From: Erinaceus europaeus
Taxonomy: Eukaryota; Chordata; Mammalia; Eulipotyphla; Erinaceidae
Direction: 5' to 3'
DNA: 64,000 bases
Assembly: GCF_950295315.1 (NCBI RefSeq)
Contig: NW_026647288.1
Span: forward strand, 32,968-96,967
Within the stretch, counting starts at the first letter, position 1. Each line of letters opens with the position of its first letter. The position numbers were made by a program, and so were the translations under genes. Below the pieces are notes generated by a model. That model was not told where the DNA came from, made no database searches, and worked only from the letters and a program-made list of their open reading frames with translations. This document shows, piece by piece, positions 10,096 to 19,410 of this stretch.

Positions 10096-11440
10096 TTTGA
10101 ATGCTAAAGTGACCCATAAGAAGATAATATCTGGATATACAGTGGACCTAGCACTCACCACTACAAGGCTGAAGGTTTAGACAAACCACAGATGAACAGG
10201 AGCAAAATTGGGTCCTCAAGCTGGTACCCACTGGGTTGGTTCCTTGTGCAGACAGTGCCTCTGATTCTCATTCCCTCTTTTACAGTCACATCAATGGCCA
10301 CTGCCCTCCAAGGTGGTAAACTGACAGAGCCAAGGGGCTAAATCATTCTGTAACTGTGAATTCTCATTCACTGGCATACTTTGTCTGAGATTGCTGTTGT
10401 ACAGGCTTGGTCATTGTTAAGAGTCTCAGAAAGCACTGCTTCCCTGAGTTTTTCCTTCCTGCAAGATGAAAAAAAAAAAAAAAAAATCACCTCAGGGATG
10501 GGTTCTTCAGAGAGCAGCATGTCTCAGTGAGGTTTAAGAAAGAGGAAAGAGTTCACCTTTGATTGGTCTTGGTGCCAGGCAAGCTTCTTAGCATATAACT
10601 AGCTCTCCACACAGAGAGAACTAACCCAGAAGGCCATATTAGCTCCAAGTCCCACCCTGAGAGTCTGAAGAAAGAAGGATGTTCACCTGCTGTGCCTGGT
10701 TCTTAGGTGGATCCCTGCTCACTGTTCCCACCACGTAAGCTGCAGGGGGTGTGTTCCCAGTCCAGGCTGGTCCAGGGTCAGGGGACGAAGAAGGACCTAT
10801 AGAAGATCATCCAGGTACTGCTCAGTCCCCTGGCTGTCCCAGCTGACTTTGTCCACCAGTCATGATTCAGACATTCTGTCCTAAGAGTTGGGAATCAGTG
10901 ACTCATGCTGCTCCATGACCTGGGTCGCTGAAAGAAAAGAGGCCATGGGCCATGACAAAGGCACGGACCATGACACCCCACCCCCAGCCCCAACCCAGAG
11001 CAGTGACAGACCAGGTTAAGAGGAGAACAGACTAGACTCCAGAAGGAACAAAGATATGAAAACATGCAGAGGGGAAGAGGTTTGGGGGCTTTTGACTTTG
11101 GACTCCCTGTTCTCCATTCTAGAGCTCACAAGGTATTCTTCTTCTGACTGCAGGAATCTGAACCTATTTATCCTCTTTATAAGCATTGTTATGAGTCTTC
11201 TTTTCCATCATTGAGAAGCACCTGCTAATAAAAGTTTCCTGGCATTTGAATCTGTCTGCAGAGATGTGGATCCCTGAAACCCCAATGAGCTTTGGATTCA
11301 AGCCTGTGTAAGCACCACTACAAACGAATGAAGATCTCTCAGACTTCAGAGGAGAGAGTGGTAGGAATGATAACAGGCAAAGAAGTTCACATTGAGCTTC
11401 CTGAATCTGGGAAAACCAGTGGAATTGAATGGAGTTTCTT
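10096..11440. other. Unique sequence, nothing recognised
   Basis: About 1.3 kb with no recognised interspersed repeat apart from an A run near 10470-10486. No exon-like open frame. Confidence 0.5.
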
Positions 11441-11454
11441 TTTCATTTTTAGTT

Positions 11455-11734
11455 AATTTATTTATTGACTTATTGTCTTTAGGGTTATCGCTGGGGCTCC
11501 ATGTTGGCACTACTAATCCATTGCTCCTGGCAGCCATTTCTTTCCATTTTATTTAATAAGACAGAAAGAAATTAAAGGGGGGGTAGAGTTGGAGAGAGAA
11601 AGACATCTACAGACCTGCTTCACTGCTCATGAAGTGTCCTCCCTGCAGGTGGGGAGTGGGGGCTCGAACCAGGATCCTTATATGATCCTTAGTATTACAT
11701 GTGCTTAACTGGGTACGCTACCACCCTGCCCCCT
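11455..11734 (-). mobile_element. Group C SINE (reverse)
   Basis: C tail complement 'ttgctcctggcagccatttc', a GA-rich stretch with a G run, 'cctgcaggtggggagtgggg', B box complement 'gctcgaaccaggatcctt' and head complement 'gggtacgctaccaccctgcc'. Confidence 0.87.
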
Positions 11735-12149
11735 GAATGGAGTTTCCTTAAGGAAGTATGCACTGACTTTCATTTGATAGAATCTGAGAGGCTTTGTATC
11801 TGAGCTCCTGAATGACGAAAATGACTTTACCTTAGAGGAGCTCAACTCTGTTAGGGGGTTGAACTTTGGACACAAGAGAAATGATTCATTAGAAGGAGGA
11901 AGAGGAGAAAAACAATTCTATGGGGCAGGCTTACTTAGGAAGGTTCAGTCAAGAGACAAAATGGCTCTTGCTCTGTCATTCTGTGTTAGGCAAGTTTCTG
12001 AACAATCTACAGAAGTTAGGTTTCAAGACAATTAACTTTACAAGGTGTAATGGAGTCTGCTACTTCTGTCTGCTGAGAATTCCCTGAAAAATCCAACTTC
12101 TAGAAAAATAAATAAATAAAATTTTAAAATAACTGTTCATATATTTTTA
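11735..12149. other. Unique sequence, A/T-rich at the right end
   Basis: No family recognised. Positions 12103-12149 are A/T-rich and may belong to the tail of the adjacent family E copy. Confidence 0.45.
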
Positions 12150-12870
12150 TTTTTTATTTATTTATTTTATTTATAAAAAGTAAACACTGAGCAAACCATA
12201 GCATAAGAGGGGTACAACTCCACACATTTCCCACCACCAGAACTCTGTATCCTATCCCCTCCCCTGATAGCTTTCCTATTCTTTAACCCTCTGGGAGTAT
12301 GGACCCAAGGTCATTATGGGAGGCAGAAGGTGGAAGGTCTGGCTTCTGTAATTGCTTCCTTGCTGAACATGGGCATTGACAGGTAGATCCACACTCCCAG
12401 CCTGCCTCTCTCTTTCCCTAGTGGGGCGAGGTTCTGGGGAATCAGAGCTCTAGGACACATTGGTGGGGTTGTCTGTCCAGGGAAGTCTGGTTGGCATCAT
12501 GCTAGCATCTGGAACCTGGTGGTTGACAAGAGAGTTAACATACAAAGCTAAACAAGTTGTTGACTAATCATGAACCTAAAGGCTGGAGTAGTGCTGATGA
12601 AGAATTGGGGGGGGGGGGTTTCCATTTTGTAGATAGCTAGTAGGCATATTTTAGTTATATTCCAAATGGCCTGTGGTTATACTAGTTTTTTCCCCCTGAG
12701 CCTGAAATCTGATATGCAGGTGGATCCAAGTTATTATATAGTCTGCAGTGAGTCAGTATGAAGTTCATAATGAAAGCTGTCTACTTAGACTTAGATATCC
12801 TCCTCATCTATTTCCTATTATACTTCCCTGATTCACTCCCAAGATATCCTTATGAAAGCAAGGAATGCAA
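12150..12870 (-). mobile_element. Family E LINE-type 3' end (reverse)
   Basis: Reverse copy with its A-rich 3' end at left (tatttattttatttataaaa). Landmarks in reverse order: 'cccaccaccagaactctgta', 'cccctgatagctttcctatt', 'gcagaaggtggaaggtctgg', 'aattgcttccttgctgaaca', 'ccagggaagtctggttggca'. It extends further upstream than most copies, to about 12745 by comparison with 18800-19220 and probably to 12870. Confidence 0.75.
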
Positions 12871-13432
12871 AAGTTGAATAAGGGCAAGAGGTTGGCATAC
12901 TTTAATGATGACTCTTTAGTCACTATCAGGCCACCCCATCAGCTGGGGCCCTAGTCAGGAGTCCTGAGATTCCCAAACAGACATGATGGGCCTAGACCTC
13001 AAATAAATTCCTCTCTCCATTGTTACCGGACATCTCTATCAAGAACAACAAAACAGACCCCTTTGTGGGCCCCCAAAGGACCTTGCCCTCAACTTGGATC
13101 AACAACGGTAGAGAATGTTCCATCCTTCAAAGGGAACTCTATGCTACACCTGAGGAAGATGGGTCGATATTGGGGCAGCTTGGAACGTTCCTACTCATGA
13201 CCACAGAATGTGAGCTCAGATCTACGGGGATGCAGAGGTCAAATAGGCTCCTAAGCTGAATATGGGCCCCAGATCACATCAAATCAATGGGGTTTACAAT
13301 CAACAATATTTATATGCCTTTCCCATATTTGGGAGCTACTCTCTTCCCTGAACCAGCTTTCTGGTCCCTTTCCCAGCCATGACAACATCTCCCCAGATAA
13401 TAACTTGGATCCGCCTACATATCAGATTAAAA
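12871..13432 (+). mobile_element. Family E internal segment, opposite orientation
   Basis: The stretch from 'ggaccttgccctcaacttgg' to 'gataataacttggatccgcc' matches the internal part of the forward copy at 54970-56520 (ggaccttgccctcagtatga; actgtgagctcagactgaca). Its last 25 bases also match, inverted, bases near 12720-12745. It therefore lies head to head with the reverse copy at 12150-12870. Confidence 0.65.
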
Positions 13433-13494
13433 AAATAATTTTTTAAAAAACTAGTTCATTTTTCTTTGACAAACCCATTCCATGAAGTGTGTCA

Positions 13495-13592
13495 TGGTTG
13501 TTGTTGTTAAGACAGAGAGAGAAATGAGAGTAAAGGGAGGGGAGGGAGAGAGACCTCTAGCCCTGCTTTACCATTTGTGAAGACTGGAACCA
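13495..13592 (-). mobile_element. SINE body fragment (reverse)
   Basis: GA-rich stretch and 'agccctgctttaccatttgt' followed by 'gaagactggaacc' match the reverse SINE body. The head and tail are missing. Confidence 0.55.
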
Positions 13593-13760
13593 AGTCTATC
13601 ACTTTTTAATTTATTTATAAACTAAACAATAAAAAAATATTGACAAGACCATAGGATAAGAGGGGTACAAATCCACACAATTCGCACCACCAGAGTTCCA
13701 TATCCCATCTCCTTTAATTGGAAGGTTCCCCATTCTTTATCCCTCTGGAAATATGGACCA

Positions 13761-14111
13761 AAAAAAATTTCTTTTTTGCCTCCAGGGTTATTGCTGGGGC
13801 TCAGTACCTGCACTTCGAATCCACTGATCCTGGAGGCTATTTTTTCCATTTTGTTGACCTTGCTGTTCTTTGTTGTTGTTATTGTTTTTGTTCTTATTGT
13901 TGTCATTGTTGTTGAATAGGACAGAGAGAAATGAAGAGAGGAGGGGAAGACAAAAGGGGGAGAGAAAGATAGACGCCTGCAGACCTGTTTCACTGCTTGT
14001 AAAGCGACTCCCCCTGAAGGTGGGGAGCCGGGGGCTCAAAGCGGGATCCTTACGCTGGTCTTCGCATTTGGAGCCATGTGTGCTTAACCCGCTGCGTTAC
14101 CGCCCTGCCCC
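13761..14111 (-). mobile_element. Long composite B/C SINE (reverse), nested
   Basis: At left the C tail complement (gcctccagggttattgctgg), then a GTT/ATT-rich linker as in group B, a GA-rich stretch, 'gaaggtggggagccgggggc' and head complement 'gtgcttaacccgctgcgtta'. An eight-base target duplication 'tggaccaa' flanks it (about 13754-13761 and 14113-14120). It joins the B-type linker and C tail in one element of about 350 bp. Confidence 0.85.
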
Positions 14112-14233
14112 CTGGACCAACATTCTTTCTGGGATGCAGAACGTGGAAGGTCTGGCTTCTGTAATTGCTTCTCCACTGAACATGGGCATTGGCAGGTTGA
14201 CCCATAGCCCAGCATATTTTTATCTATCCTAGT

Positions 14234-14440
14234 GGGACGCTGTTGACTGGCTACGGAAAAAGGGCAAATGCTAGAAGAAGAAGAAGGAGAAGAAGAAGAA
14301 GAAGAAGAAGAAGGAGGAGGAGGAGGAGGAGGAGGAGGAGGAGGAGGAGGAGGAGGAGGAGGAGGAGGAGGAGGAGAAGGAGAAGGAGAAGGAGAAGGAG
14401 AAGGAGAAGGAGAAGGAGAAGGAGAAGGAGAAGAAGAAGG
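14234..14440 (+). mobile_element. Very short retroposon end with GAA/GGA expansion
   Basis: About 35 bases (gctgttgactggctacggaa, then aaagggcaaatgctag) match the 3' end of the element at 57249-57438. They are followed by about 165 bases of GAA, GGA and GAAGGA units. The family E sequence resumes at 'ggtggggcaggttctggaga', with 'gtggg' on both sides as a possible target duplication. Confidence 0.7.
14271..14438. repeat. (GAA)n-(GGA)n-(GGAGAA)n purine tract
   Basis: Unbroken purine run with three successive unit types. It accounts for the poly-Arg, poly-Glu and poly-Gly open frames in the region. Confidence 0.97.
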
Positions 14441-14585
14441 TGGGGCAGGTTCTGGAGAGGTGGGGTTCCAGAACATGTTGGTGAGGTTGTCTACCCAAGG
14501 AAATCAGGTTGGTGTCATGGTAGCATCTGCAACTTGGTGGCAAGAGTACTGGAGCTGAAGGGTTGACAACTTTTTTTTTTTTTTA

Positions 14586-14692
14586 ATGGCTAGAGCACTG
14601 CTCAGTTCTGACTACTGGTATTGTTGGGAATTGAACCCAGGACTTATAGTATGCAAGTCTTGTACACCACATTAACACTCCAATCCTGTTCA
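14586..14692 (-). mobile_element. Group D SINE (reverse)
   Basis: T run, then 'agagcactgctcagttctga', 'gggaattgaacccaggactt' and 'caccacattaacactccaat'. Diverged D copy. Confidence 0.75.
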
Positions 14693-14764
14693 GATCTTTC
14701 ATAGGGGGAGAAAGCAATTCATACCTTTTGCATTATTTGTTAGACCTAGATCTTGGGTCTAGGT

Positions 14765-14935
14765 TTCTTTCATTTGAGTGCCCATATAACCGTGAGCAAG
14801 GATCTGGGTTCAAGCCCCCGATCCCCACCTGCAGGTAGAAAGCCTCACTATCTCTTTTCCTCTCTATCTTCCTCTGCCCTCTCAATTATACTCTGTCCTG
14901 TCAAATAAAATAAATAAATAAAATAAATGAAAAGG
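14765..14935 (+). mobile_element. Group A SINE, 5'-degraded
   Basis: Weak head (catttgagtgcccatataac), B box 'gggttcaagcccccgatccc', body 'cacctgcaggtagaaagcct' and end 'gtcaaataaaataaataaat'. Confidence 0.78.
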
Positions 14936-14997
14936 GAAGTGAGAGAACACTTTCAGGGTAACTTTGGTAAAAAAAGGGTGACATAAAATAATGGTCT

Positions 14998-15275
14998 TGG
15001 GGGGCCAGGCAGTGATGCAGCGGGTTAAGCGCACACAGTATGAAGTACAAGGACCCGCATGAGGATCCCAGTTTGAGCCCCTGGCTCCCCACCTGCAGGG
15101 GTGTCTCGTCACAAGAGGTAAAGCAGGTGTGCAGGTGTCTCTCTCCTTCTATCTCCCCATCCCCTTTCAATTTCTCTCTGTCCTGTTGATAAATAAATAA
15201 ATAAATAAATAGCCTCCAGGAGCAGTGGATTCTTAGCACAGGCGCTAAGCTTAAGCGATAACCCTGGAGGAGAAA
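14998..15275 (+). mobile_element. Group C SINE
   Basis: Head 'caggcagtgatgcagcgggt', 'taagcgcacacagtatgaag', B box region 'cccagtttgagcccctggct', 'ctctgtcctgttgataaata', then the C tail 'gcctccaggagcagtggatt' and 'gcgataaccctggaggagaa'. A GA tract (about 15271-15299) follows. Confidence 0.9.
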
Positions 15276-15420
15276 GAGAGAGAGAGAGAGAGAGAGAGGA
15301 ATAGTCTTGGGTGACACATTCAATTTTTTTTTAATGACTCCCCTTCCTTTACTGAGACAAGACTTCCCATAGTCCTCTCTCTGTTCCTTTTAAAACTGGA
15401 TTCTGCAGAAGCAAACTCTT

Positions 15421-15557
15421 TTTTTTTTTTTTTTTTTTAACCAGAGCACTGCTCAGCTCTGGCTTATGGTGGTGCATGCAGGGGATTGAACCTGGGAGTT
15501 TGGAGCCTCAGGCATGAGAGTCTGTTTGCATAACCATTATGCTATTTACCCCTGCCC
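15421..15557 (-). mobile_element. Group D SINE (reverse) with 14-bp target duplication
   Basis: T run (the complement of the 3' poly(A)), 'ccagagcactgctcagctct', 'gggattgaacctgggagttt', 'gcctcaggcatgagagtctg', 'gcataaccattatgctattt'. It is flanked by 'agaagcaaactctt' at 15407-15420 and 15558-15571. This proves group D moved by retroposition. One of the least damaged D copies here. Confidence 0.9.
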
Positions 15558-15571
15558 AGAAGCAAACTCTT

Positions 15572-16590
15572 AATATTCAGTGTGCTGGCTTGAAAAGCTA
15601 GCAATGCTTTATGTACCAATTCAGTTTGCCTTTCCTGTCCCGCCTCTACCCCACACAGCTCAGCTGACCACACAGACTCTGTCACTCTCTCTGCTGACAT
15701 CAGTGAGAAAGAAGGTGCAAGTCAGTGAGGGAGGTGGCAGTTGGGAGAGAAGTAGCAGGGACTGGAGACAGCACAGTAGTTAATGCGCAGGACCTGCAAT
15801 AAAGACAGGCCAGGTTGGCTCCCCTCCCCTCCCCCTTGCTACCCGTAGCCAGAGCTCATGAGTGCTCTGTCCAAAAAGCAAATCAAGGAGAAAGAAAGGG
15901 GGGGGGGGGGGGGAAGCACAGCACATAAGAGCAAAGAGAGATGCCTTTGACTCTTTCCAGTGACATCGGGCAGGGAGAAATGACAAGACCGCAGGATAAA
16001 AGAGGATGGCGCTTGGATTTTGTGATGGTGATGACAGTGATAGCCAAGCCCACCCCAAAGCTCTTCTGATCTTGGGACTCGGCACATGACACCATCCTGA
16101 TGACCTATATGTGTCACCCCCCCAACCCCCCACCACCCAGTCCACATGGCTCTGTGTGCTATAGAGCAGCTACCAGTGGGAATAATTGACGGAGATGAAG
16201 CTATGGGCAGGCTGCATAGATCATGGGCCCAGATCTAATTCCGGCCTGGTCCACTCAATTACACAGACGCTCCTCACTGGAGCAGAGAGGCTACTTACTG
16301 TAAATCAGTTCAGTCACCAGCACGGATGCCACTGGGTAACTACATTTGCCATGCTTCAGCCATCCATAAGGCAGCCATCGGCAGCATGACCGCTGAGTCT
16401 ATGGTCACACAGCTGGCTTCTCCCAACAGCCTGGTGTCTCCTAGACAGACAGGCAGGCAGGCAGGCAGACAGGGAGAGGTGGGGCAGAGAAATGACTGGG
16501 GAAGAGGGTTTCAGGGCTCCAGTCCTGGCTCCCTCAGTGATTCCTCAAGCCATTTCCCTGTGTCAGGCTCAATCTCCCCTTCTGCAAAAT
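15572..16590. other. Mostly unique sequence
   Basis: Holds a G run (15898-15913), a CAGG/CAGA tract (16442-16471) and possibly a D-like scrap near 15765-15815 (ggagacagcacagtagttaa). A MIR-like patch may lie at about 16540-16590 (tctccccttctgcaaaatca). No exon recognised. Confidence 0.45.
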
Positions 16591-16592
16591 CA

Positions 16593-16805
16593 AGGAGAGG
16601 TGCACCTGGGTAAGTATACCACTGCAGTGCACGAGGAACATAGTTCAAGCCCCTGGTCCCCACCTGCAGGGGGGAAGCTTCACAATTAGTGGAGCAGGTT
16701 GCACATGCCTTGTCTTTCTCCTTCTCTGTGTCCCTCTACCCTCTCGATTTCTCTCTGTCTCAATTCCATAATAAATAAAATAAATACATTTTTTAAAATG
16801 AAAAA
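16593..16805 (+). mobile_element. Group A SINE
   Basis: Head 'aggtgcacctgggtaagtat', B box 'agttcaagcccctggtcccc', body 'cctgcaggggggaagcttca', CT stretch, end 'ccataataaataaaataaat'. Confidence 0.86.
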
Positions 16806-16871
16806 AAATCAAGAAGAGAGATTATAAATCACCACACACAATAGTTTAATTAATTAATTAATTAATATTTT

Positions 16872-17015
16872 AAAGGGCCAAGGAGGTGGTTCAGTGGGTA
16901 GACCACAGGACTCGAATGCCTTTTCAATCCCTGGCAATAAGTGTACTGGAGCAAGTGCATTGGTTCTCTCTCTCTCTATCTCTATCTCTCTATCTCATAA
17001 TGTAAATAATAGTGT
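16872..17015 (+). mobile_element. Group D-like SINE with CT tail
   Basis: Head 'ccaaggaggtggttcagtgg', 'gtagaccacaggactcgaat', weak B box (tcaatccctggcaa), then CT/CTAT repeats and 'cataatgtaaataa'. A (TTAA)n tract (about 16848-16866) precedes it. Confidence 0.65.
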
Positions 17016-17134
17016 CAACTCCAAGATACACAAGAGGCCATTCATCTCCAGTCTTATGTCAGAACGTGAGTGCTTCAGACCTTTAGACCTACCTCGTGAA
17101 GGCACATGGATCTGGGCCCTCAACTAATTGGCTT

Positions 17135-17214
17135 TTAATCAGTCGATGTACAATGTAATCATTTTACTCTCTTGAGGTCTCAGTTTTCCCATCTGTACGA
17201 TGGGCTCACAGTCA
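17135..17214 (+). mobile_element. MIR remnant
   Basis: 'gaggtctcagttttcccatc' followed by 'tgtacgatgggctcaca' matches the conserved MIR segment 'cctcagtttcctcatctgtaaaatgggg'. Confidence 0.5.
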
Positions 17215-17300
17215 ATGGAGGGGGTGGGGCTTGAACCTGGGTCCTTGGCCACTGTAATGTGTGATCTCAACAAGATGCACCACCACCAGACCTCAGCCAG
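17215..17300 (-). mobile_element. Group A SINE head fragment (reverse)
   Basis: 'gggcttgaacctgggtcctt' and 'caacaagatgcaccaccacc' are the complement of a SINE head. The body is absent. Confidence 0.65.
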
Positions 17301-17394
17301 TCACTGATTGATTCTTGTCTATCTTCCTGCTGCTTTAAGAGCTGTAGACATGGAACATTGCGCTGGTTGTCTTTCTAATTTCTTTTAACTTTAT

Positions 17395-17669
17395 TTTTTT
17401 AAAAAACTATATTACTTTTATTTATTGGATAAAGATAGCCAGAAATAGAAAGGGTGGGAAGAGACAGAGAGGGAGAGAGAAAGAGAGATATCTGCAGCAC
17501 TGCTTCACCACATGCAAAGCTTTCCCCCTGCAGGTAGGAAGGCAGCTATGGTCACCACTATACCACCAACGCAACTAGCCCCTGCAGGTAGGGACTGGGG
17601 CCTTAAACCTGGGTCCTTGAGCACAATAACGCGTGTGCTCAACCAGGTGTGCTACCACCTGGCCCTTGA
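17395..17669 (-). mobile_element. Group A SINE (reverse) with internal duplication
   Basis: Normal tail (ttatttattggataaagata), GA stretch and body, but 'ccctgcaggtagg' occurs twice (about 17525 and 17580), separated by 'gtcaccactataccaccaac'. The final part 'ccttaaacctgggtccttga' and 'caggtgtgctaccacctggc' is normal. The result is about 60 bp longer than its relatives. Confidence 0.82.
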
Positions 17670-17674
17670 ATTGT

Positions 17675-17718
17675 TTTTTTTGTTTGTTTGTTTGTTTGTT
17701 TTGTTTTGTTTTTTGTGA
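17675..17718. repeat. (TTTG)n tract
   Basis: TTTG and TTTTG units directly next to the head side of the preceding SINE. Confidence 0.9.
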
Positions 17719-18044
17719 GACTTCCCTGAGGTCGACTAGTCAGGCATCGAACTCGATTCTCCGTAACATCTACTCCGAGATAAGCAGTCACCAGGTGCTG
17801 GCACAGATTATAGGCCAAAGGGTGTGTTGGGTGTTTTCTCTGCCTATATGATCATCTTCCTAAAGAAAGAACTTGTATTGTAGTCACTTTTTCAGGATGT
17901 CTTTTTAACAAGTAGCAGGTTGAGACTTGAATCCTGATGTCTCTGAATGCCAGAGACTTGCTCCAGTGTCTCCCAAGGTTCTTTTTCTTCTTCTGTGTTT
18001 GCTCAGGATGCAAGAAGCAAAAAACCCCAGCAAATCAGCCTAAA

Positions 18045-18410
18045 ACAGGGAACATCTGCATACAGTGGGAAGCTACTCAGCCTTAAAAAAAAAGGATACA
18101 AATCCTCACCTTTTTTGACTCTAAGTGTGGGCCTAGAGGGCATTATGCTAAACAAAATAAACCAACCACCTGGGAACAAATGCTACCTGATTCCACCTAG
18201 GAGCTACATAAAATAGCCAGACTCTTAGACACCAGCAGAATGGTAGCTGCTGTAGACTGGGGGAGGAGACAGGGAGAGTTTAGTCAAGGAAGGGGCAGAG
18301 TGTCTCAGTTACACAAGAAGAATCAAGTCTAGAGGCCAGCTGTACATCACTGTGCCTCCAACCAGAATATGATCTTGTACACTGAAAATTCTGTTAAACG
18401 GCATATATTC
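18045..18410 (+). mobile_element. Old LINE-1 3' end
   Basis: 'gggaagctactcagccttaa', 'gggcattatgctaaacaaaa', 'aatgctacctgattccacct' and 'gaatggtagctgctgtagac' follow the order of mammalian L1 3' ends (attattcagccttaaaaa; attatgctaagtgaaataa; tgtatgattccactta; gaatggtggttgccaggggc). Diverged and non-coding. Confidence 0.65.
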
Positions 18411-18795
18411 TTTCTATATGAAGACAGAGAAGTACCCTCGGCAGATGACCTCACCACTGTGTCCTGGAACCTCACCTCTCCAGAGCCCTACCCGACTAGG
18501 GAAAGATAGAAACTGGCTGAGGATATGGATCGACCTGCCAATGACCATGTCCAGCGGAGAAGCAATTACAGAAGTCTGAACTCCCACCTGCTGCACCCCA
18601 TAAAGAATTTTGGTCCACACTTCCAGAGGGACAAAGAATAGGGAAGTTTCCAATGGAGGGGATGGGACAGGGAACTCTGGTAGTGGGATTTGTATGGAAT
18701 TGTACCCCTGTTATCTTACAATCTTTAATCATTATTAAATCACTAATAAAAAATAACAATAAAATACTTTTTAAAGACTTTAAAAAAAAAGCCTT
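18411..18795 (+). mobile_element. Family E LINE-type 3' end
   Basis: Forward copy: 'tgtgtcctggaacctcacct', 'agcggagaagcaattacaga', 'ctgctgcaccccataaagaa', 'ccagagggacaaagaatagg', 'ggaattgtacccctgttatc', then an A-rich end with AATAAA-like motifs. The 'aaagaattttggtcc' variant separates it from the adjacent copy. Confidence 0.78.
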
Positions 18796-19222
18796 TAGGT
18801 CCATGATAATTCAACAATTTGTTTGGCTTTGTATGTTAACTCTCTTTTCAGCCACCAGGTTCTTCATCACGCTAGCATGATGAAGACCAGACTTCCCTGG
18901 ACAGACAATGCCACCAATGTGTCCTGGAGCTCCACTTCCCCAGAGCCCTTCCCCACTGGGGAAAGAGAGAGACAGGCTGGGAGTATGGACCAGCCTGCCA
19001 ACGCCCATGTTCAGCAGGGAAGCAATTACAGAAGCCAGACCTTCCACCTTCTGCACCCCACAATGACCTTGGGTCCATACTCCCAGAGGGATAAAGAATA
19101 GGAAAGCTATCAGGGGAGGCATTGGGATACAGAGTTCTGGTGGTGGGAATTGTGTGGAGTTGTACCCCTCTTATCCTTTTGTTAATGTCTCCTTTTTTAA
19201 ATAAATTTAAATTTTTTTAAAG
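18796..19222 (+). mobile_element. Family E LINE-type 3' end, second subfamily
   Basis: Starts near 'cctttaggtccatgataatt', then 'ggctttgtatgttaactctc', 'ccagacttccctggacagac', 'ccttccaccttctgcacccc', 'ggaaagctatcaggggaggc', ending A-rich at about 19200-19222. It lies directly after the previous family E end, so one copy inserted at the A-rich tail of the other. Confidence 0.8.
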
Positions 19223-19410
19223 GGGGGGGAGAGGAACTGGGCATAATGGTCATGCCAAAGACTTTTATGGCCTAGCCTCTGAGATCTCAGGTTCAACCCC
19301 CAGCACATCACCATAAACCAGAGCTGAGCAGTGCTCTGGTATCTTTCTTTCTGTATCTTTCTCACCGTCTCTCTTTCATAACATTGTGTCTGCATAAATA
19401 TTTTTTTTTA
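19223..19410 (+). mobile_element. Group D SINE
   Basis: Forward D: 'gggcataatggtcatgccaa', 'tcaggttcaacccccagcac', 'accataaaccagagctgagc', 'agtgctctggtatc', then a CT-rich stretch and an A-rich end. It abuts the tail of the family E copy. Confidence 0.8.

Larger units (their letters stand above)
13605..14565 (-). mobile_element. Family E LINE-type 3' end (reverse), twice interrupted
   Basis: Pieces at 13605-13760, 14112-14237 and 14440-14565 form one reverse family E end: 'cataggataagaggggtaca', 'gcagaacgtggaaggtctgg', 'tggtgtcatggtagcatctg'. A long group C SINE and a short microsatellite-tailed retroposon have been inserted into it. Confidence 0.75.

Noticed and set aside
14243..14566. Poly-Arg, poly-Glu, poly-Gly and poly-Pro/Ser open frames
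   Set aside because: Translations of a GAA/GGA microsatellite. The same holds for 28841-29306 and 43141-43569.
15005..15090. Functional tRNA gene from A and B box motifs
   Set aside because: The promoter boxes belong to the SINE head. The following body and C tail, and lack of a cloverleaf, exclude a tRNA gene. The same applies to all group A-C copies.
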